From contig PAMH01000019.1 of assembly GCA_002707205.1 (NCBI GenBank), positions 1 to 50,392 of the forward strand: a stretch of 50,392 bases of DNA. The letters are read 5' to 3'. The DNA comes from Legionellales bacterium (GTDB lineage Bacteria > Pseudomonadota > Gammaproteobacteria > UBA1113). This document shows, in pieces, positions 9,701 through 19,213 of the stretch. The notes below the pieces were generated by a model. It did no database searches. It was not told where the DNA came from and was given only the letters and a program-made list of their open reading frames with translations. Numbering within the stretch: position 1 is the stretch's first letter; each line of letters begins with the position of its first letter. The position numbers and the translations under genes are program-made.

Positions 9701-10276
9701 ATGTTAATTAATGAACAGTTAAGTATGTTGGATTTAACACAATTACAGCAATATTGTTTACAACAAATGGGCATCACTATTTGGTATAACCGTGAAAATA
9801 ATATCAATGAAGCGCATCAATACGATAAAAGCTGGGAAATATTTAAACAATCATTAAAGCAATGTACACACTGCAATTTAGAAAATACAATCGCAGGTGA
9901 GGGTAATATTGAAGCTGATATTGTGCTTGTGGGAACGGAACTGTTGCACGAAAAATCAAAAGCATTATTAGGTAATATTTTATCTGTACTTGGTTTAAAC
10001 GTTGATGATGTTTTTATTAGCCATATTTTTCATCGTCAAAATACCATGCAACCACTGGATATAACGCATAATTTATCGCATTTTAATGCACAATTAGATC
10101 GGGTTAACCCAAAGGCAATATTAAGTTTTAACATGGAAATTTACGAACATATCAAGACAGGTAATATACCGTGTTATTATTCTGGATCTATTGAGTCTTT
10201 ATTACAAAAACCTTTAGAAAAACGTAAGACTTATCAACAATTGTTGCAATTGATGTCAGTATTAAATATTGTCTAG
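9701..10276 (+). CDS. holD: HolD-like / degenerate uracil-DNA glycosylase fold protein
   Basis: This 191-residue protein joins two recognisable parts. Residues 17-32 ([16 protein letters not shown]) resemble the N-terminal peptide of DNA polymerase III psi (HolD), which in E. coli binds the clamp-loader DnaX protein. Residues 52-150 resemble family 4 uracil-DNA glycosylases: C55-x2-C58, [13 protein letters not shown] and the [16 protein letters not shown] block. The active-site GEAPG stretch is replaced by VGTELLHEK, and the third and fourth Fe-S cysteines are not apparent, so glycosylase activity is unlikely. HolD itself is a reduced form of this fold, so a psi subunit is the best reading. 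It overlaps the convergent udk gene by 15 bases. No clear ribosome site; an ATG at 9725 is an alternative start. Confidence 0.6.
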   Translation: MLINEQLSMLDLTQLQQYCLQQMGITIWYNRENNINEAHQYDKSWEIFKQSLKQCTHCNLENTIAGEGNIEADIVLVGTELLHEKSKALLGNILSVLGLNVDDVFISHIFHRQNTMQPLDITHNLSHFNAQLDRVNPKAILSFNMEIYEHIKTGNIPCYYSGSIESLLQKPLEKRKTYQQLLQLMSVLNIV

Positions 10277-10915
10277 TACTTTTTTACCATTCACTTGGTT
10301 TAATAAGTCACGCATTTTTGCTTTGATGACTTCAATCGCAATACGATTCTCTCCACCACGAGGAATGATAATATCAGCATAGCGTTTAGATGGCTCAATA
10401 AATTGCTGATACATAGGACGAACTGTCGTCTCATATTGTGTAAGCACCGATTCAAATGTTCGACCACGACGAATCACATCTCGTTGGAGTCTTCGAATAA
10501 GACAAATATCTAAGGGAGTATCCATGAAAATTTTTATGTCCATTAATTGACGCAAACTTTCGTCTGCTAATAGTAAAATTCCCTCTAGAACGATAATGGC
10601 ATATTGACCAATTCTTCGTGTTTTATCACTGCGTAAATGTTCACTATAATCATAGATTGGGAGTTCAATAGTTTGTCCACGTTGTAATTGTCCGAGATGT
10701 TCTCTTAACAATTCATGTTCAAATGCGTCAGGATGGTCATAATTGATTTTTGCACGTTCTGCAATGCTTAAGTCTCTACGATCACGATAGTAAGCATCTT
10801 CAGATATGATAGCAACTTGTTTAGAGCCGAGTTCAGACACAATAGTATTGGCCAACAAACTTTTACCTGAAGCAGATGCGCCAGAGATTCCAATAATTAA
10901 AGGCTTTGTGGGCAT
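10262..10915 (-). CDS. udk: uridine kinase
   Basis: Uridine kinase phosphorylates uridine and cytidine to the monophosphates in pyrimidine salvage. The 217-residue protein has the P-loop [11 protein letters not shown] at residues 9-19, the Tyr/Asp-rich nucleoside site ([19 protein letters not shown]) and the lid region [12 protein letters not shown]. Length and motifs match the E. coli enzyme closely. It converges on the HolD-like gene, with 15 bases of overlap at the 3' ends. The 179-base gap upstream separates it from divergent smrB. Confidence 0.95.
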   Translation of the reverse strand: MPTKPLIIGISGASASGKSLLANTIVSELGSKQVAIISEDAYYRDRRDLSIAERAKINYDHPDAFEHELLREHLGQLQRGQTIELPIYDYSEHLRSDKTRRIGQYAIIVLEGILLLADESLRQLMDIKIFMDTPLDICLIRRLQRDVIRRGRTFESVLTQYETTVRPMYQQFIEPSKRYADIIIPRGGENRIAIEVIKAKMRDLLNQVNGKKVLDNI

Positions 10916-11094
10916 AAAACACCTTATGATTTTATTTTTAGCATTTTATAACATGTTCCTATAAAATACTATACTTAATGTCGAATTGACTTTGAAATAG
11001 TCTGTCTATATTCAAAAAACTATAAATTCATAGCTAAAATTATAACGTCAAGGCATTTGGGTATAGTCGTATAGTAATTGGGGACAGCATATTA

Positions 11095-11622
11095 ATGGCA
11101 GAAGAAGATGATATATTTAAATCCTTGATAAAAGATGTGACGCCATTAAAGTCCTCTAACCGTATTACGACAGCTAAGTCTAAGGTCAAATTTAAAAAAA
11201 ACACATCAAGCGCGGTTGAGAACAATGATGTTTTCAGTAAGCCCTATATTTATAACGCAGAAGTAGTACTCGCTGAGAGTGAGTTATTTTATCTTAAGCC
11301 AAGCATTGATCAGAAATTATTAAGGCAATTAAAGCAAGGAAAATTAAAACCGACTCATACGCTCGACTTACATGGTGCAACATTAGAAAAAGCGGAAGAA
11401 ACACTCATACAGTTTTTACACTATGCAAAAGATAATGCTTTAAGAACTGTATTGATAATTCATGGTAAAGGTAAGCAAGCATATGATGAGCCACCTAAAT
11501 TAAAAAATTTAGTTAATCGTTTTTTGCGCTCTATGCCCGAAGTATTAGCTTTTTGTTCGGCAAAGCCTTATGATGGTGGGAAGGGTGCAGTTTACGTCTT
11601 ATTACAAAAAGGTAAACAATGA
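11095..11622 (+). CDS. smrB: Smr-domain endonuclease SmrB (ribosome rescue factor)
   Basis: SmrB cuts mRNA at collided ribosomes in E. coli. The 175-residue protein has a disordered, basic N-terminal part beginning with an acidic motif (MAEEDDIFKSLI) and a C-terminal Smr domain with the characteristic LDLHG (90-94) and HGKG (123-126) motifs. A GGGGA ribosome site lies upstream of the ATG. Its stop overlaps the prmB start by 4 bases (ATGA), so the two are translationally coupled. In E. coli the same two genes are neighbours in divergent orientation, which supports both names. Confidence 0.85.
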   Translation: MAEEDDIFKSLIKDVTPLKSSNRITTAKSKVKFKKNTSSAVENNDVFSKPYIYNAEVVLAESELFYLKPSIDQKLLRQLKQGKLKPTHTLDLHGATLEKAEETLIQFLHYAKDNALRTVLIIHGKGKQAYDEPPKLKNLVNRFLRSMPEVLAFCSAKPYDGGKGAVYVLLQKGKQ

Positions 11623-12542
11623 ATTTAGCAAAATATCAATCATTAGCTGAGCAGTTATCTACTGTGCGAGATTTTTTTCGTTTTACACTAACATCAATGC
11701 AACAAAAACAATTGTTTTATGGACATGGCACAGATACTGCTTGGGATGATGCCTTAGCATTAGTTTTTGATACCTTGCAATTACCACATGATGCACAAAA
11801 ATTATTTTTGGATGCGCGTTTAGTTGATGCTGAAAAAAGCATCTTACTTGAGCGTATTTATCAAAGAATTGAAGAATATAAACCAGTTCCTTATCTTACA
11901 CATATTGCATGGTATGCAAATTTCGCTTTTTATGTCGATGAGCGCGTAATCATTCCACGTTCACCGATTGCTGAATTAATAGAAAGGAGATTTTCGCCTT
12001 GGTTAGAAATTTCAGCAGAAAGTAGCATTTTAGATTTATGTACAGGCAGTGCGTGTATTGCAATTACATGCGCGCATTATTTCCCTGAAACAAGCATTGA
12101 TGCGATTGATATTTCTCCAGAAGCGTTAGCCGTTGCTCAAATAAATGTTGATAAGCATCAAGTAGGTGAGCAAGTAAACTTAATTCAATCAGATTTATTT
12201 TCAGCAGTATCAGATAAAAAATATGATTTAATTATTTCAAATCCACCTTATGTTGATGCACAAGATATGTACGAGCTTCCTCATGAATTTAGGCATGAGC
12301 CAGAACTTGCATTAGCATCTGGGCATGATGGTCTTGAAGCCACTAAAACGATTTTACAACAAGCAAGCCGGTATTTACATGATGATGGTATTCTTATCGT
12401 TGAAGTGGGAAACAGCCAAGCTGCATTGACTAGCGCTTATCCGGACGTACCATTTATGTGGTTAGAATTTGAGCGAGGCGGTCATGGTGTCTTTTTATTA
12501 ACGAAGTCTCAATTGGTACATTTTCTCGAATTATTTGATTGA
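11619..12542 (+). CDS. prmB: 50S ribosomal protein L3 glutamine methyltransferase
   Basis: PrmB N5-methylates a glutamine of ribosomal protein L3. The 307-residue protein has the helical N-terminal part, then the SAM-binding motif LDLCTGSACI (138-147), the acidic DAIDIS motif and the glutamine-binding NPPY motif (208-211). The region PYLTHIAWYANFAFYVDERVIIPRSP and the length place it with PrmB rather than the release-factor enzyme PrmC. It overlaps smrB by 4 bases. Confidence 0.92.
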   Translation: MNLAKYQSLAEQLSTVRDFFRFTLTSMQQKQLFYGHGTDTAWDDALALVFDTLQLPHDAQKLFLDARLVDAEKSILLERIYQRIEEYKPVPYLTHIAWYANFAFYVDERVIIPRSPIAELIERRFSPWLEISAESSILDLCTGSACIAITCAHYFPETSIDAIDISPEALAVAQINVDKHQVGEQVNLIQSDLFSAVSDKKYDLIISNPPYVDAQDMYELPHEFRHEPELALASGHDGLEATKTILQQASRYLHDDGILIVEVGNSQAALTSAYPDVPFMWLEFERGGHGVFLLTKSQLVHFLELFD

Positions 12543-12605
12543 TAACTATTATTTGCAAAGCTTTTGAAGTTACTTATGCGTTTATAACTTTTAATGAGGT
12601 TACTT

Positions 12606-13628
12606 ATGTCAAAATTATTTAATGTTGCAGTTTTAGGAGCAACAGGTTTAGTGGGTCAAACTGCGATAAAAATATTAGAATCGCGAAAATTTCCTGTTAA
12701 GCAGTTATTTCCTCTGGCAAGTGAGCGTTCTTCTGGTAAAACAATTCAATTCGCAGAGCAAGCAATATCGGTTGAAAACGTAGATACTTTTGACTTTTCA
12801 CAAGTAGAAATTGCTATTTTTTCTGCCGGTGCTGTAATCTCTGAAAAATTTGCACCAATTGCTGCAGCCGCTGGCTGTATTGTGATCGATAACACGACAG
12901 CTTTTAGAAATGATCCCGATGTTCCTTTAGTTGTCCCTGAAGTAAATGCTGAGGCGATAGCATTGTATTGCAATAAAAATATTATTGCTAACCCTAACTG
13001 TTCAACAATACAACTGGTTGTTGCATTAAAGCCAATCTATGATGCTGTTGGTATTAAACGCGTTGAATTTAGTAGTTATCAATCAGTTTCTGGTGCGGGT
13101 AAAGAGGGAATTGCTGAATTGATGCAGCAAACAGCTGAGTATTTGGCTGAAGAAGTCATGAGTCCTGAGGTTTTTTCTGCGCCTATCGCATTTAACTTAA
13201 TTCCAGCGATTGATGATTTTCTAGAAAATGGTTTTACTAAAGAAGAAATGAAGGTTGTTAATGAAACACATAAAATCTTTGCAGATACAAAAATAGAAGT
13301 AAATCCAACGGCAGTGCGTGTTCCTGTGATATTTGGTCATTCAGAAGCGATTAGTATAGAAACAAAACAACCCTTAACGGTCAAAGAGGCGCGAGCATTA
13401 TTTGATAAAATGTCAGGTATCACAGTATTAGATGAACCAGAAAATTTAAATTTTCCAACGCCAATGTTACAAGGCGCAGGCACTGATGATGTCTATATTG
13501 GCAGAATTCGGCAAGATTTATACCATAATAATCGGTTAAACTTTTGGGTGGTGGCTGATAACGTAAGAAAAGGCGCGGCACTAAATGCAGTACAAATTGC
13601 AGAAAAGCTTATAACACAAATTAGATAA
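12606..13628 (+). CDS. asd: aspartate-semialdehyde dehydrogenase
   Basis: Asd reduces aspartyl phosphate to aspartate semialdehyde with NADPH, supplying lysine, diaminopimelate, threonine and methionine synthesis. The NADP-binding VAVLGATGLVGQ motif is at the N-terminus, and the catalytic cysteine is in NPNCST (Cys132 from the chosen start). The sequence belongs to the shorter Asd class found with USG-1-like proteins. The frame allows an ATG at 12594, but the GAGG ribosome site overlaps that codon and lies 6 bases before the ATG at 12606, giving MSKLFNVAV, the normal family start. The predicted length is 340 residues. Confidence 0.95.
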   Translation: MSKLFNVAVLGATGLVGQTAIKILESRKFPVKQLFPLASERSSGKTIQFAEQAISVENVDTFDFSQVEIAIFSAGAVISEKFAPIAAAAGCIVIDNTTAFRNDPDVPLVVPEVNAEAIALYCNKNIIANPNCSTIQLVVALKPIYDAVGIKRVEFSSYQSVSGAGKEGIAELMQQTAEYLAEEVMSPEVFSAPIAFNLIPAIDDFLENGFTKEEMKVVNETHKIFADTKIEVNPTAVRVPVIFGHSEAISIETKQPLTVKEARALFDKMSGITVLDEPENLNFPTPMLQGAGTDDVYIGRIRQDLYHNNRLNFWVVADNVRKGAALNAVQIAEKLITQIR

Positions 13629-13629
13629 T

Positions 13630-14427
13630 TTAGCGCTTGGTCACTACAATTGCATCGGTAACTGTATTAAAGTTGGGTACATTGAGCGAAAAATCACCTA
13701 TTCTCGCGTAAAGTTGTGTTGAACTTCCGCCATCAAGATTGAGCGCATTGTAACAATTTAAACCATTGTTTTCTTCAGAGGCAGCAAGTACTTTGGCAAG
13801 ATCTGTAGTACTTATGGGGCTATTTTCTGTTGCTGCAATAATAACCTGCTGATCACGCGTACTACAAATTGCAGAGCGCTCATCAATGCCTGTTTTCAAA
13901 GAAGGCACTTTACCTTTAATCACCAATCTAGGCCCAGCTTGGATTGCAAAACTAATATTATGATTTGTGTGGTATTGGTTGGTGCGATTAAGATAAGGCT
14001 TGTTGTTTTTAATATAAAAAACTGACCACCAGCTAATAGGGCGAATTTGACTCAGTATTTTCCCATTGTCGATACGTAATCCTAGTGGTTCTCTATTAGG
14101 GCTAAAAAAACCGCCATTAATTGCGATAAGACCTTGCTGATAGTGAGATAATTTTTTAACGCTTGCAGAAGCTTGGTTAAGCTGTTTAGCTGTGATTAAG
14201 TGTAATGAATTTTGTTTTAAATTGATTTTAAAAGCATGTAATATATCTGATTTTTTATTAATGGGTAATTTGGTATATTGAATACCTGGTGCGAGAGTTT
14301 CCCATTTTGTGTTTGCATAACTTGTTAACGTAATACCCAATAGTGAAAAACTTAGTGCTAGAATAGAAAAAAATTGATATGCGCGCATGTTATATTTGAC
14401 TAAATTAAATGATAACTTTCCTTTCAT
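13630..14427 (-). CDS. exported phosphodiester glycosidase-like (NAGPA/DUF2233) protein
   Basis: This family includes the human uncovering enzyme, which removes GlcNAc from a phosphodiester, and bacterial exopolysaccharide-related proteins; the substrate here is unknown. The family marks are GLIAINGGFFSPNREPLGLRIDNG, IQAGPRLV and the C-terminal NLDGGSSTQLY block, all within a 265-residue protein. A hydrophobic stretch ending in SYA (about residues 20-38) looks like a signal peptide, so it is probably periplasmic or secreted. A start at Met14 (base 14388) would give a more usual signal peptide. Neither start has a clear ribosome site. It stands alone, convergent with asd, with a 2-base gap between the stop codons. 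Confidence 0.75.
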   Translation of the reverse strand: MKGKLSFNLVKYNMRAYQFFSILALSFSLLGITLTSYANTKWETLAPGIQYTKLPINKKSDILHAFKINLKQNSLHLITAKQLNQASASVKKLSHYQQGLIAINGGFFSPNREPLGLRIDNGKILSQIRPISWWSVFYIKNNKPYLNRTNQYHTNHNISFAIQAGPRLVIKGKVPSLKTGIDERSAICSTRDQQVIIAATENSPISTTDLAKVLAASEENNGLNCYNALNLDGGSSTQLYARIGDFSLNVPNFNTVTDAIVVTKR

Positions 14428-14701
14428 AACAATAATAATCTCGCAATAATTTAAAAGCTGACTTTTCCTTTTAACTTAGTAGTATATGCGAAATGTGGAG
14501 TGATAACAAAATATTTTTTACTACTTAAATATGATTAATTTTTTAGATTATTTATCTTTTTAAACTTGAGGAACTGCCTTGATGACAAGTTTATTTCGAG
14601 ATGAAATTTTTAACAGAGTTTAATAATGTATTATTAACCGTTTAACGATTGAAATTTTGCAGTGAAAAATTTACTATGATTTAAAATAAAGGGAAACATT
14701 T

Positions 14702-16486
14702 ATGGATAGCATACTTTCTGTTCAACATTTAGATATAGCAAATATTCACAAAGATGCCTGTACTCCTATATTAAAAAACATAAATTTTGAATTAAAAAAA
14801 GGTAAAGTATTTGCATTAGTTGGCGAATCAGGTTCAGGTAAGAGTATGACTGCTAACGCAATTATGCAACTGTTGCCGAGTCACTTTGCATATTCAAACG
14901 CCAGTACTGTATATTTTTTTAAAACCGATTTATTAAATGAAAATGAAAAAAATATGCGTAAAATCAGAGGCAATAAAATTAGCATGGTTTTCCAAGAACC
15001 CATGTCTGCACTTAATCCTGTAATGACAATTGGTAAGCAAATAGCAGAAGTATTATTTCAACATAAACTTTGTTCAAAAAAAACGATGAAGAAAAAAGTA
15101 TGTGAAATTTTGCGGGATGTTGGTTTAGAAGATCAGCAATATTATGATTATTTTCCTCATCAGCTTTCAGGCGGAATGAGACAGCGAGTGGTTATTGCGC
15201 TGGCAATTGCCGCCTCACCTGAAATTATTATTGCTGATGAGCCTACAACAGCATTAGATGCAATAATGCAGCAAAAAATTTTAAATTTATTGATAGAGTT
15301 AGCTCGGGCAAAGAACGTTGCATTGCTACTTATAACACATGATTTATCTCTTATTCATCAATATGCTGATGAGGTAGGACTCATTTATTATGGAGAGATC
15401 ATTGAAAAAGGCAACGCTGATTTTTTTATGACAACACCATTACATCCGTATGCTAAACAGTTATTTGCAACCCAGCCTAGCTTTCAGTCAAAGCATCAAC
15501 AACTTTCTCATATTAACGGAAGTATCCCGCGTATAGGTTTAACTTTTGAAGGGTGTATTTTTGCACCAAGATGTCAGTTAGCTTTAGCTAAGTGTAAGCA
15601 TGTTAAGCCAACATGGAAAATTATTGAAGGTACAGAGGTTTTATGTCATTTACCACGTGAAACCTTATTAAAACCATTGCCTTTATCTCAAAGAAATGAA
15701 AATTTTTTTCAAAAAGAAAAATGTTTTGAAGAGATTATTTTGTTGAAAGTTGAGAATTTAGTAAAAACATTTAAACAAAAAAATAAACATCAACAAATTG
15801 CAGTTAATCAGGTTGGTTTTTCCATCAAAAAAGGAGAGTGTTTTGCGCTGATTGGAGGCTCCGGCTCAGGTAAATCAACTGTTGCAAAATTAATTGCAGG
15901 TTTAGAGAAAGAAGATGCTGGCAAAATATATTTTTTGGAGAGGGATTTAAGTGAGAAAACAAGAAAAGAAAAAGCATTTGATCTACAATTGATTTTTCAA
16001 GATCCATATAACTCACTAAATCCAAAATTAACAATACTTGAAAACTTGTTAGAAGCATTACAGTTTAACTATATAACTAAAGCGGATAAAAAAAAGCAGT
16101 TAATTGAATTAATCATTAAGGTTGGTTTATCTATAGATGCACTAGATAAATTTCCACATGAATTTTCTGGTGGACAAAGACAACGTATTGCTATTGCTAG
16201 GGCTATAGCAATTAAGCCTCAATTAATTATATGTGATGAACCAACTAGCGCCTTAGATATTTCAGTACAAGCACAAATACTTAACTTGCTAAAGTCATTA
16301 CAGCATGAATATCAGCTAACCTTATTATTAATTACGCATAATTTTTCAGTAGTGGGGTACATGGCTGACCGCGTAGCAGTAATGCACAGTGGCCATATAG
16401 TTGAAATGGGTACAGTTGAGCAAGTGCTATACCAGCCTCAAAATGAATACACAAAGCTTCTCATTAAGGCGGGTTCATTGCAATAG
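14702..16486 (+). CDS. peptide/opine-type ABC transporter ATPase, two fused ATP-binding domains
   Basis: The 594-residue protein is a head-to-tail fusion of two ATPases of the Dpp/Opp type, like YejF or GsiA. Domain 1 has Walker A GESGSGKS (41-48), signature LSGGMRQRV and Walker B IIIADEPTTALDA, then the OppD-type cysteine motif (CIFAPRCQLALAKC...VLCHL). Domain 2 has Walker A GGSGSGKS near 385, signature FSGGQRQRIAIARA and LIICDEPTSALD. All ATP-site residues look intact. It should power import of peptides or related molecules at the inner membrane, but no permease or binding protein lies within the window on either side, so its partners must be elsewhere. ATG 14702 follows a GGGAAA ribosome site. 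Confidence 0.88.
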   Translation: MDSILSVQHLDIANIHKDACTPILKNINFELKKGKVFALVGESGSGKSMTANAIMQLLPSHFAYSNASTVYFFKTDLLNENEKNMRKIRGNKISMVFQEPMSALNPVMTIGKQIAEVLFQHKLCSKKTMKKKVCEILRDVGLEDQQYYDYFPHQLSGGMRQRVVIALAIAASPEIIIADEPTTALDAIMQQKILNLLIELARAKNVALLLITHDLSLIHQYADEVGLIYYGEIIEKGNADFFMTTPLHPYAKQLFATQPSFQSKHQQLSHINGSIPRIGLTFEGCIFAPRCQLALAKCKHVKPTWKIIEGTEVLCHLPRETLLKPLPLSQRNENFFQKEKCFEEIILLKVENLVKTFKQKNKHQQIAVNQVGFSIKKGECFALIGGSGSGKSTVAKLIAGLEKEDAGKIYFLERDLSEKTRKEKAFDLQLIFQDPYNSLNPKLTILENLLEALQFNYITKADKKKQLIELIIKVGLSIDALDKFPHEFSGGQRQRIAIARAIAIKPQLIICDEPTSALDISVQAQILNLLKSLQHEYQLTLLLITHNFSVVGYMADRVAVMHSGHIVEMGTVEQVLYQPQNEYTKLLIKAGSLQ

Positions 16487-16511
16487 TTAAGAGATGCAAT
16501 TAAGTCATAGG

Positions 16512-18611
16512 TTATTGTTTGCTTTGTAGCTGCAAAAATTGCTCCATTTCATCTTTAGGTAAGGGTTTGCTGTAATAAAAGCCTTGAATTTCATCACAGT
16601 TATTTTCCTGTAAGAATGTTTGCTGCTCTATTGTTTCAACACCTTCCCCTATAACAGTTAATTCAAGGTTATGCGCTAGGGCAATAACAGCTTTGACAAT
16701 AGCAGCATCATTCGGGTCAGTATTAATATCTTGTACAAAGCTTCGGTCTATTTTTAGTGAATCAACGGGGAGTTGTTTTAAATAATTTAATGATGAATAG
16801 CCCGTGCCAAAATCATCAATGGAAATATAAATACCTATCTGATGTAATTCAGCCAGTATTTCCATGCAACGTTCTTGATTACTTATTAATGACGATTCTG
16901 TAATTTCGATTTCTAGATATTCTGGAGCTAATTGTGAATCTTTTAGCGCTGATTTAACTGTATCAATAATGTCACCGTTAATGAGTTCTGTACTTGATAA
17001 ATTGACTGAGATAGGAATTGGGATTAAGTTTAAGTCTTGCCATTTTTTATTAATCAGACAAGCTGTCTTAAGCGTCCACGCTCCTATGTATTGGATAAGT
17101 CCTGTTTCTTCCGCAATAGGAATAAACTCATTAGGCGGTAGTATACCAAGTGATGGATGGTGCCATCGAACAAGTGCCTCCATACCAGATATTTTACCTG
17201 TCGTAAGGCTATATTGTGGTTGATAATGTAAGAATAATTCATTTTTTTCTATGGCATAACGCAAGTGATGTACCAACTCTAATTTATGTAACATTTCTGC
17301 ATTCATAGATTCAGTAAAAAAACAATAATTATTACGGCCTTCTTGTTTTGCTTGATACATTGCGATATCTGCGTTTTTTGTTAATGTTACACTGCTGTCG
17401 CCTGATATGGGATATATTGCTATACCTATAGATGTACTTGCAAATACTTCATGGCCATTTAGATTAAATGGTGGTGCTAATGAATTAATAATTTTCTCAG
17501 CCACATAGCCAGCATCTTCGGTTTTAATAATTTCATCTAATATTATTGCAAACTCGTCTCCACCTAATCGAGCAACCGTGTCGGAGGTTCTTACACATTG
17601 TTTAAGTCGCTTAGAGACACCTTTAAGGAGCATATCGCCAATATCATGTCCGAGTGTGTCATTAATATTTTTGAAATGATCAAGGTCAAGAAACATAAGT
17701 GCCATTATTTTATTATTTCTTCTAGATCTAGCGATAGTTTGGGCAATGGTTTTTTCAAATAATAGCCTATTAGGAAGTTTTGTTAGGTGGTCATATAATG
17801 CAAGATTAGTTAATTGTTCTTCTACAGTTTTTCGTAATGTAATATCATTAAAAATTATAACAATGCCATCAACTTCATTTAGATCATTATTTAATGGACT
17901 TGCAGTAAACTCAACGGGTAATAGTGTTTTATCCTTACGAATAAATTTCGCATCATCTTTATGAAAGATATTACCTAGGGTACATGTTTTATAGATACTA
18001 TGTGCTTCCCATTCAATATTTTGTTGTTTCTCATCCTCTTGATTCTCATCAACTAAATAAGTTAAAAATTGAGTATTAAGAATTTCAGCGCTATGTCTTG
18101 ATAATAGTTTTTCTGCTGCTGGATTAAGATACCTAAAATTACCTTTGATATCTAGTTCAATAATACCTTCTCCAGCGGATAAGAGAATGGACTCATATCT
18201 TTTTTGTAAATATTTATACTTTTGTTTTTGCTCATCTAATTCTAAAAAAACATTTACTTTGCTAAGTAACACTTCTTCATTAATTGGTTTATCGAGGTAG
18301 TCTACTGCACCATATGCATAGCCTCTAAGCTTATGTACTTCATCACGGTAATTGGCTGTAATAAAAATCACTGGAATATATTTTGTCTTTTCATCCCATG
18401 ACATTGCTTCTAGTACTTGATAACCATCCATTTCTGGCATTTGAACATCTAATAAAGCAAGTACAAAATCATGCTTTAAGGTTAGTTTTAACGCTTCCTC
18501 CCCAGAATGTGCTTTAAATATATCAACAGACAGATGATTTAATAGTTTTTCTAATACAATTAAATTCTCGGGTTTATCGTCAACTATTAAGATTTTTGGG
18601 GTTTTATCCAT
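16512..18611 (-). CDS. response regulator with PAS, GGDEF and EAL domains (c-di-GMP synthesis and breakdown)
   Basis: The 699-residue protein has a receiver domain (1-125, phosphoacceptor Asp55 in LLDVQMPEMDG, Lys108), a PAS domain (about 140-260), GGDEF (about 270-430) and EAL (about 440-695). The synthase site GGDEF (350-354) is intact, and so is the inhibitory RxxD (341-344), five residues before it. The phosphodiesterase site is also intact: EAL at 478-480, the DDFGTGYSS block from 599, and EGVE from 656. Both activities are therefore possible. It overlaps the 3' end of the CheB gene by 25 bases and is the last gene of the signalling operon, so it is the likely output of the hybrid kinase upstream. 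Confidence 0.93.
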   Translation of the reverse strand: MDKTPKILIVDDKPENLIVLEKLLNHLSVDIFKAHSGEEALKLTLKHDFVLALLDVQMPEMDGYQVLEAMSWDEKTKYIPVIFITANYRDEVHKLRGYAYGAVDYLDKPINEEVLLSKVNVFLELDEQKQKYKYLQKRYESILLSAGEGIIELDIKGNFRYLNPAAEKLLSRHSAEILNTQFLTYLVDENQEDEKQQNIEWEAHSIYKTCTLGNIFHKDDAKFIRKDKTLLPVEFTASPLNNDLNEVDGIVIIFNDITLRKTVEEQLTNLALYDHLTKLPNRLLFEKTIAQTIARSRRNNKIMALMFLDLDHFKNINDTLGHDIGDMLLKGVSKRLKQCVRTSDTVARLGGDEFAIILDEIIKTEDAGYVAEKIINSLAPPFNLNGHEVFASTSIGIAIYPISGDSSVTLTKNADIAMYQAKQEGRNNYCFFTESMNAEMLHKLELVHHLRYAIEKNELFLHYQPQYSLTTGKISGMEALVRWHHPSLGILPPNEFIPIAEETGLIQYIGAWTLKTACLINKKWQDLNLIPIPISVNLSSTELINGDIIDTVKSALKDSQLAPEYLEIEITESSLISNQERCMEILAELHQIGIYISIDDFGTGYSSLNYLKQLPVDSLKIDRSFVQDINTDPNDAAIVKAVIALAHNLELTVIGEGVETIEQQTFLQENNCDEIQGFYYSKPLPKDEMEQFLQLQSKQ

Positions 18612-19213
18612 TGCGTTATCGCCATTAAAAGATTATTGATTTCTGTCGGTTCAAGTGCCGCATGATAATGCTGTGTATCAATGATGGATTGAGGCATCGT
18701 TGGGTACTTTGCACTTTGCGGTGTTTGGGCTATGACAGTTCCTCCTATTTGAAAAATTTTTTCAGCGCCCGCACAACCATCGACATTAGCTCCACTTAAT
18801 AGTATAGCCAAAATATTATGATTGTATACTGTTATTGCACTTTCAAACATAACATCAATAGAAGGTCTACAATAGCTCACTTTTTCACTGACATCGAGTG
18901 AAAATGTTTTATTTTGTTCAAATAAAAGATGATAGCCACCTGGTGCAAAATATATGGCGTTTTTTTGAATTAGCTGTTCTGTTTGTGCTTCAAAAATTTC
19001 CATATTAAGATTTTTAGCTAAATAGTGCCGGAGGTAATGGCCTGCATCAGCTGCAATGTGTTGGCATATAATAATGGGTAAAGGATATTCTTTAGGTAGC
19101 TTAAATAAAATTTTTTCTAATACTTCTAAACCACCTGATGAACAACCAATTAAAATAATTTTAGGGTCGCTGTGATTTAACTGTTTTTTGATAGATTCTA
19201 TATTTTGAATCAT
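18587..19213 (-). CDS. cheB: CheB-type protein-glutamate methylesterase without receiver domain
   Basis: CheB removes methyl groups from glutamates on receptor coiled coils. Here only the catalytic domain is present (208 residues; classical CheB has an extra N-terminal receiver of about 130 residues). The triad is visible: Ser25 in GCSSGG, His52 in CQHIAAD and Asp145 in GANVDGCAG. Without a receiver it cannot be activated by phosphorylation in the usual way. It overlaps cheR by 53 bases and the REC-GGDEF-EAL gene by 25 bases, so the three are translated as one coupled unit. No chemotaxis receptor, CheA or CheW gene is nearby. Confidence 0.9.
   Translation of the reverse strand: MIQNIESIKKQLNHSDPKIILIGCSSGGLEVLEKILFKLPKEYPLPIIICQHIAADAGHYLRHYLAKNLNMEIFEAQTEQLIQKNAIYFAPGGYHLLFEQNKTFSLDVSEKVSYCRPSIDVMFESAITVYNHNILAILLSGANVDGCAGAEKIFQIGGTVIAQTPQSAKYPTMPQSIIDTQHYHAALEPTEINNLLMAITQWIKPQKS

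Noticed and set aside
14649-14680. TTGAAA and TATGAT before the ABC ATPase gene as a promoter
   Set aside because: The spacer is 20 bases, outside the usual 16-18.
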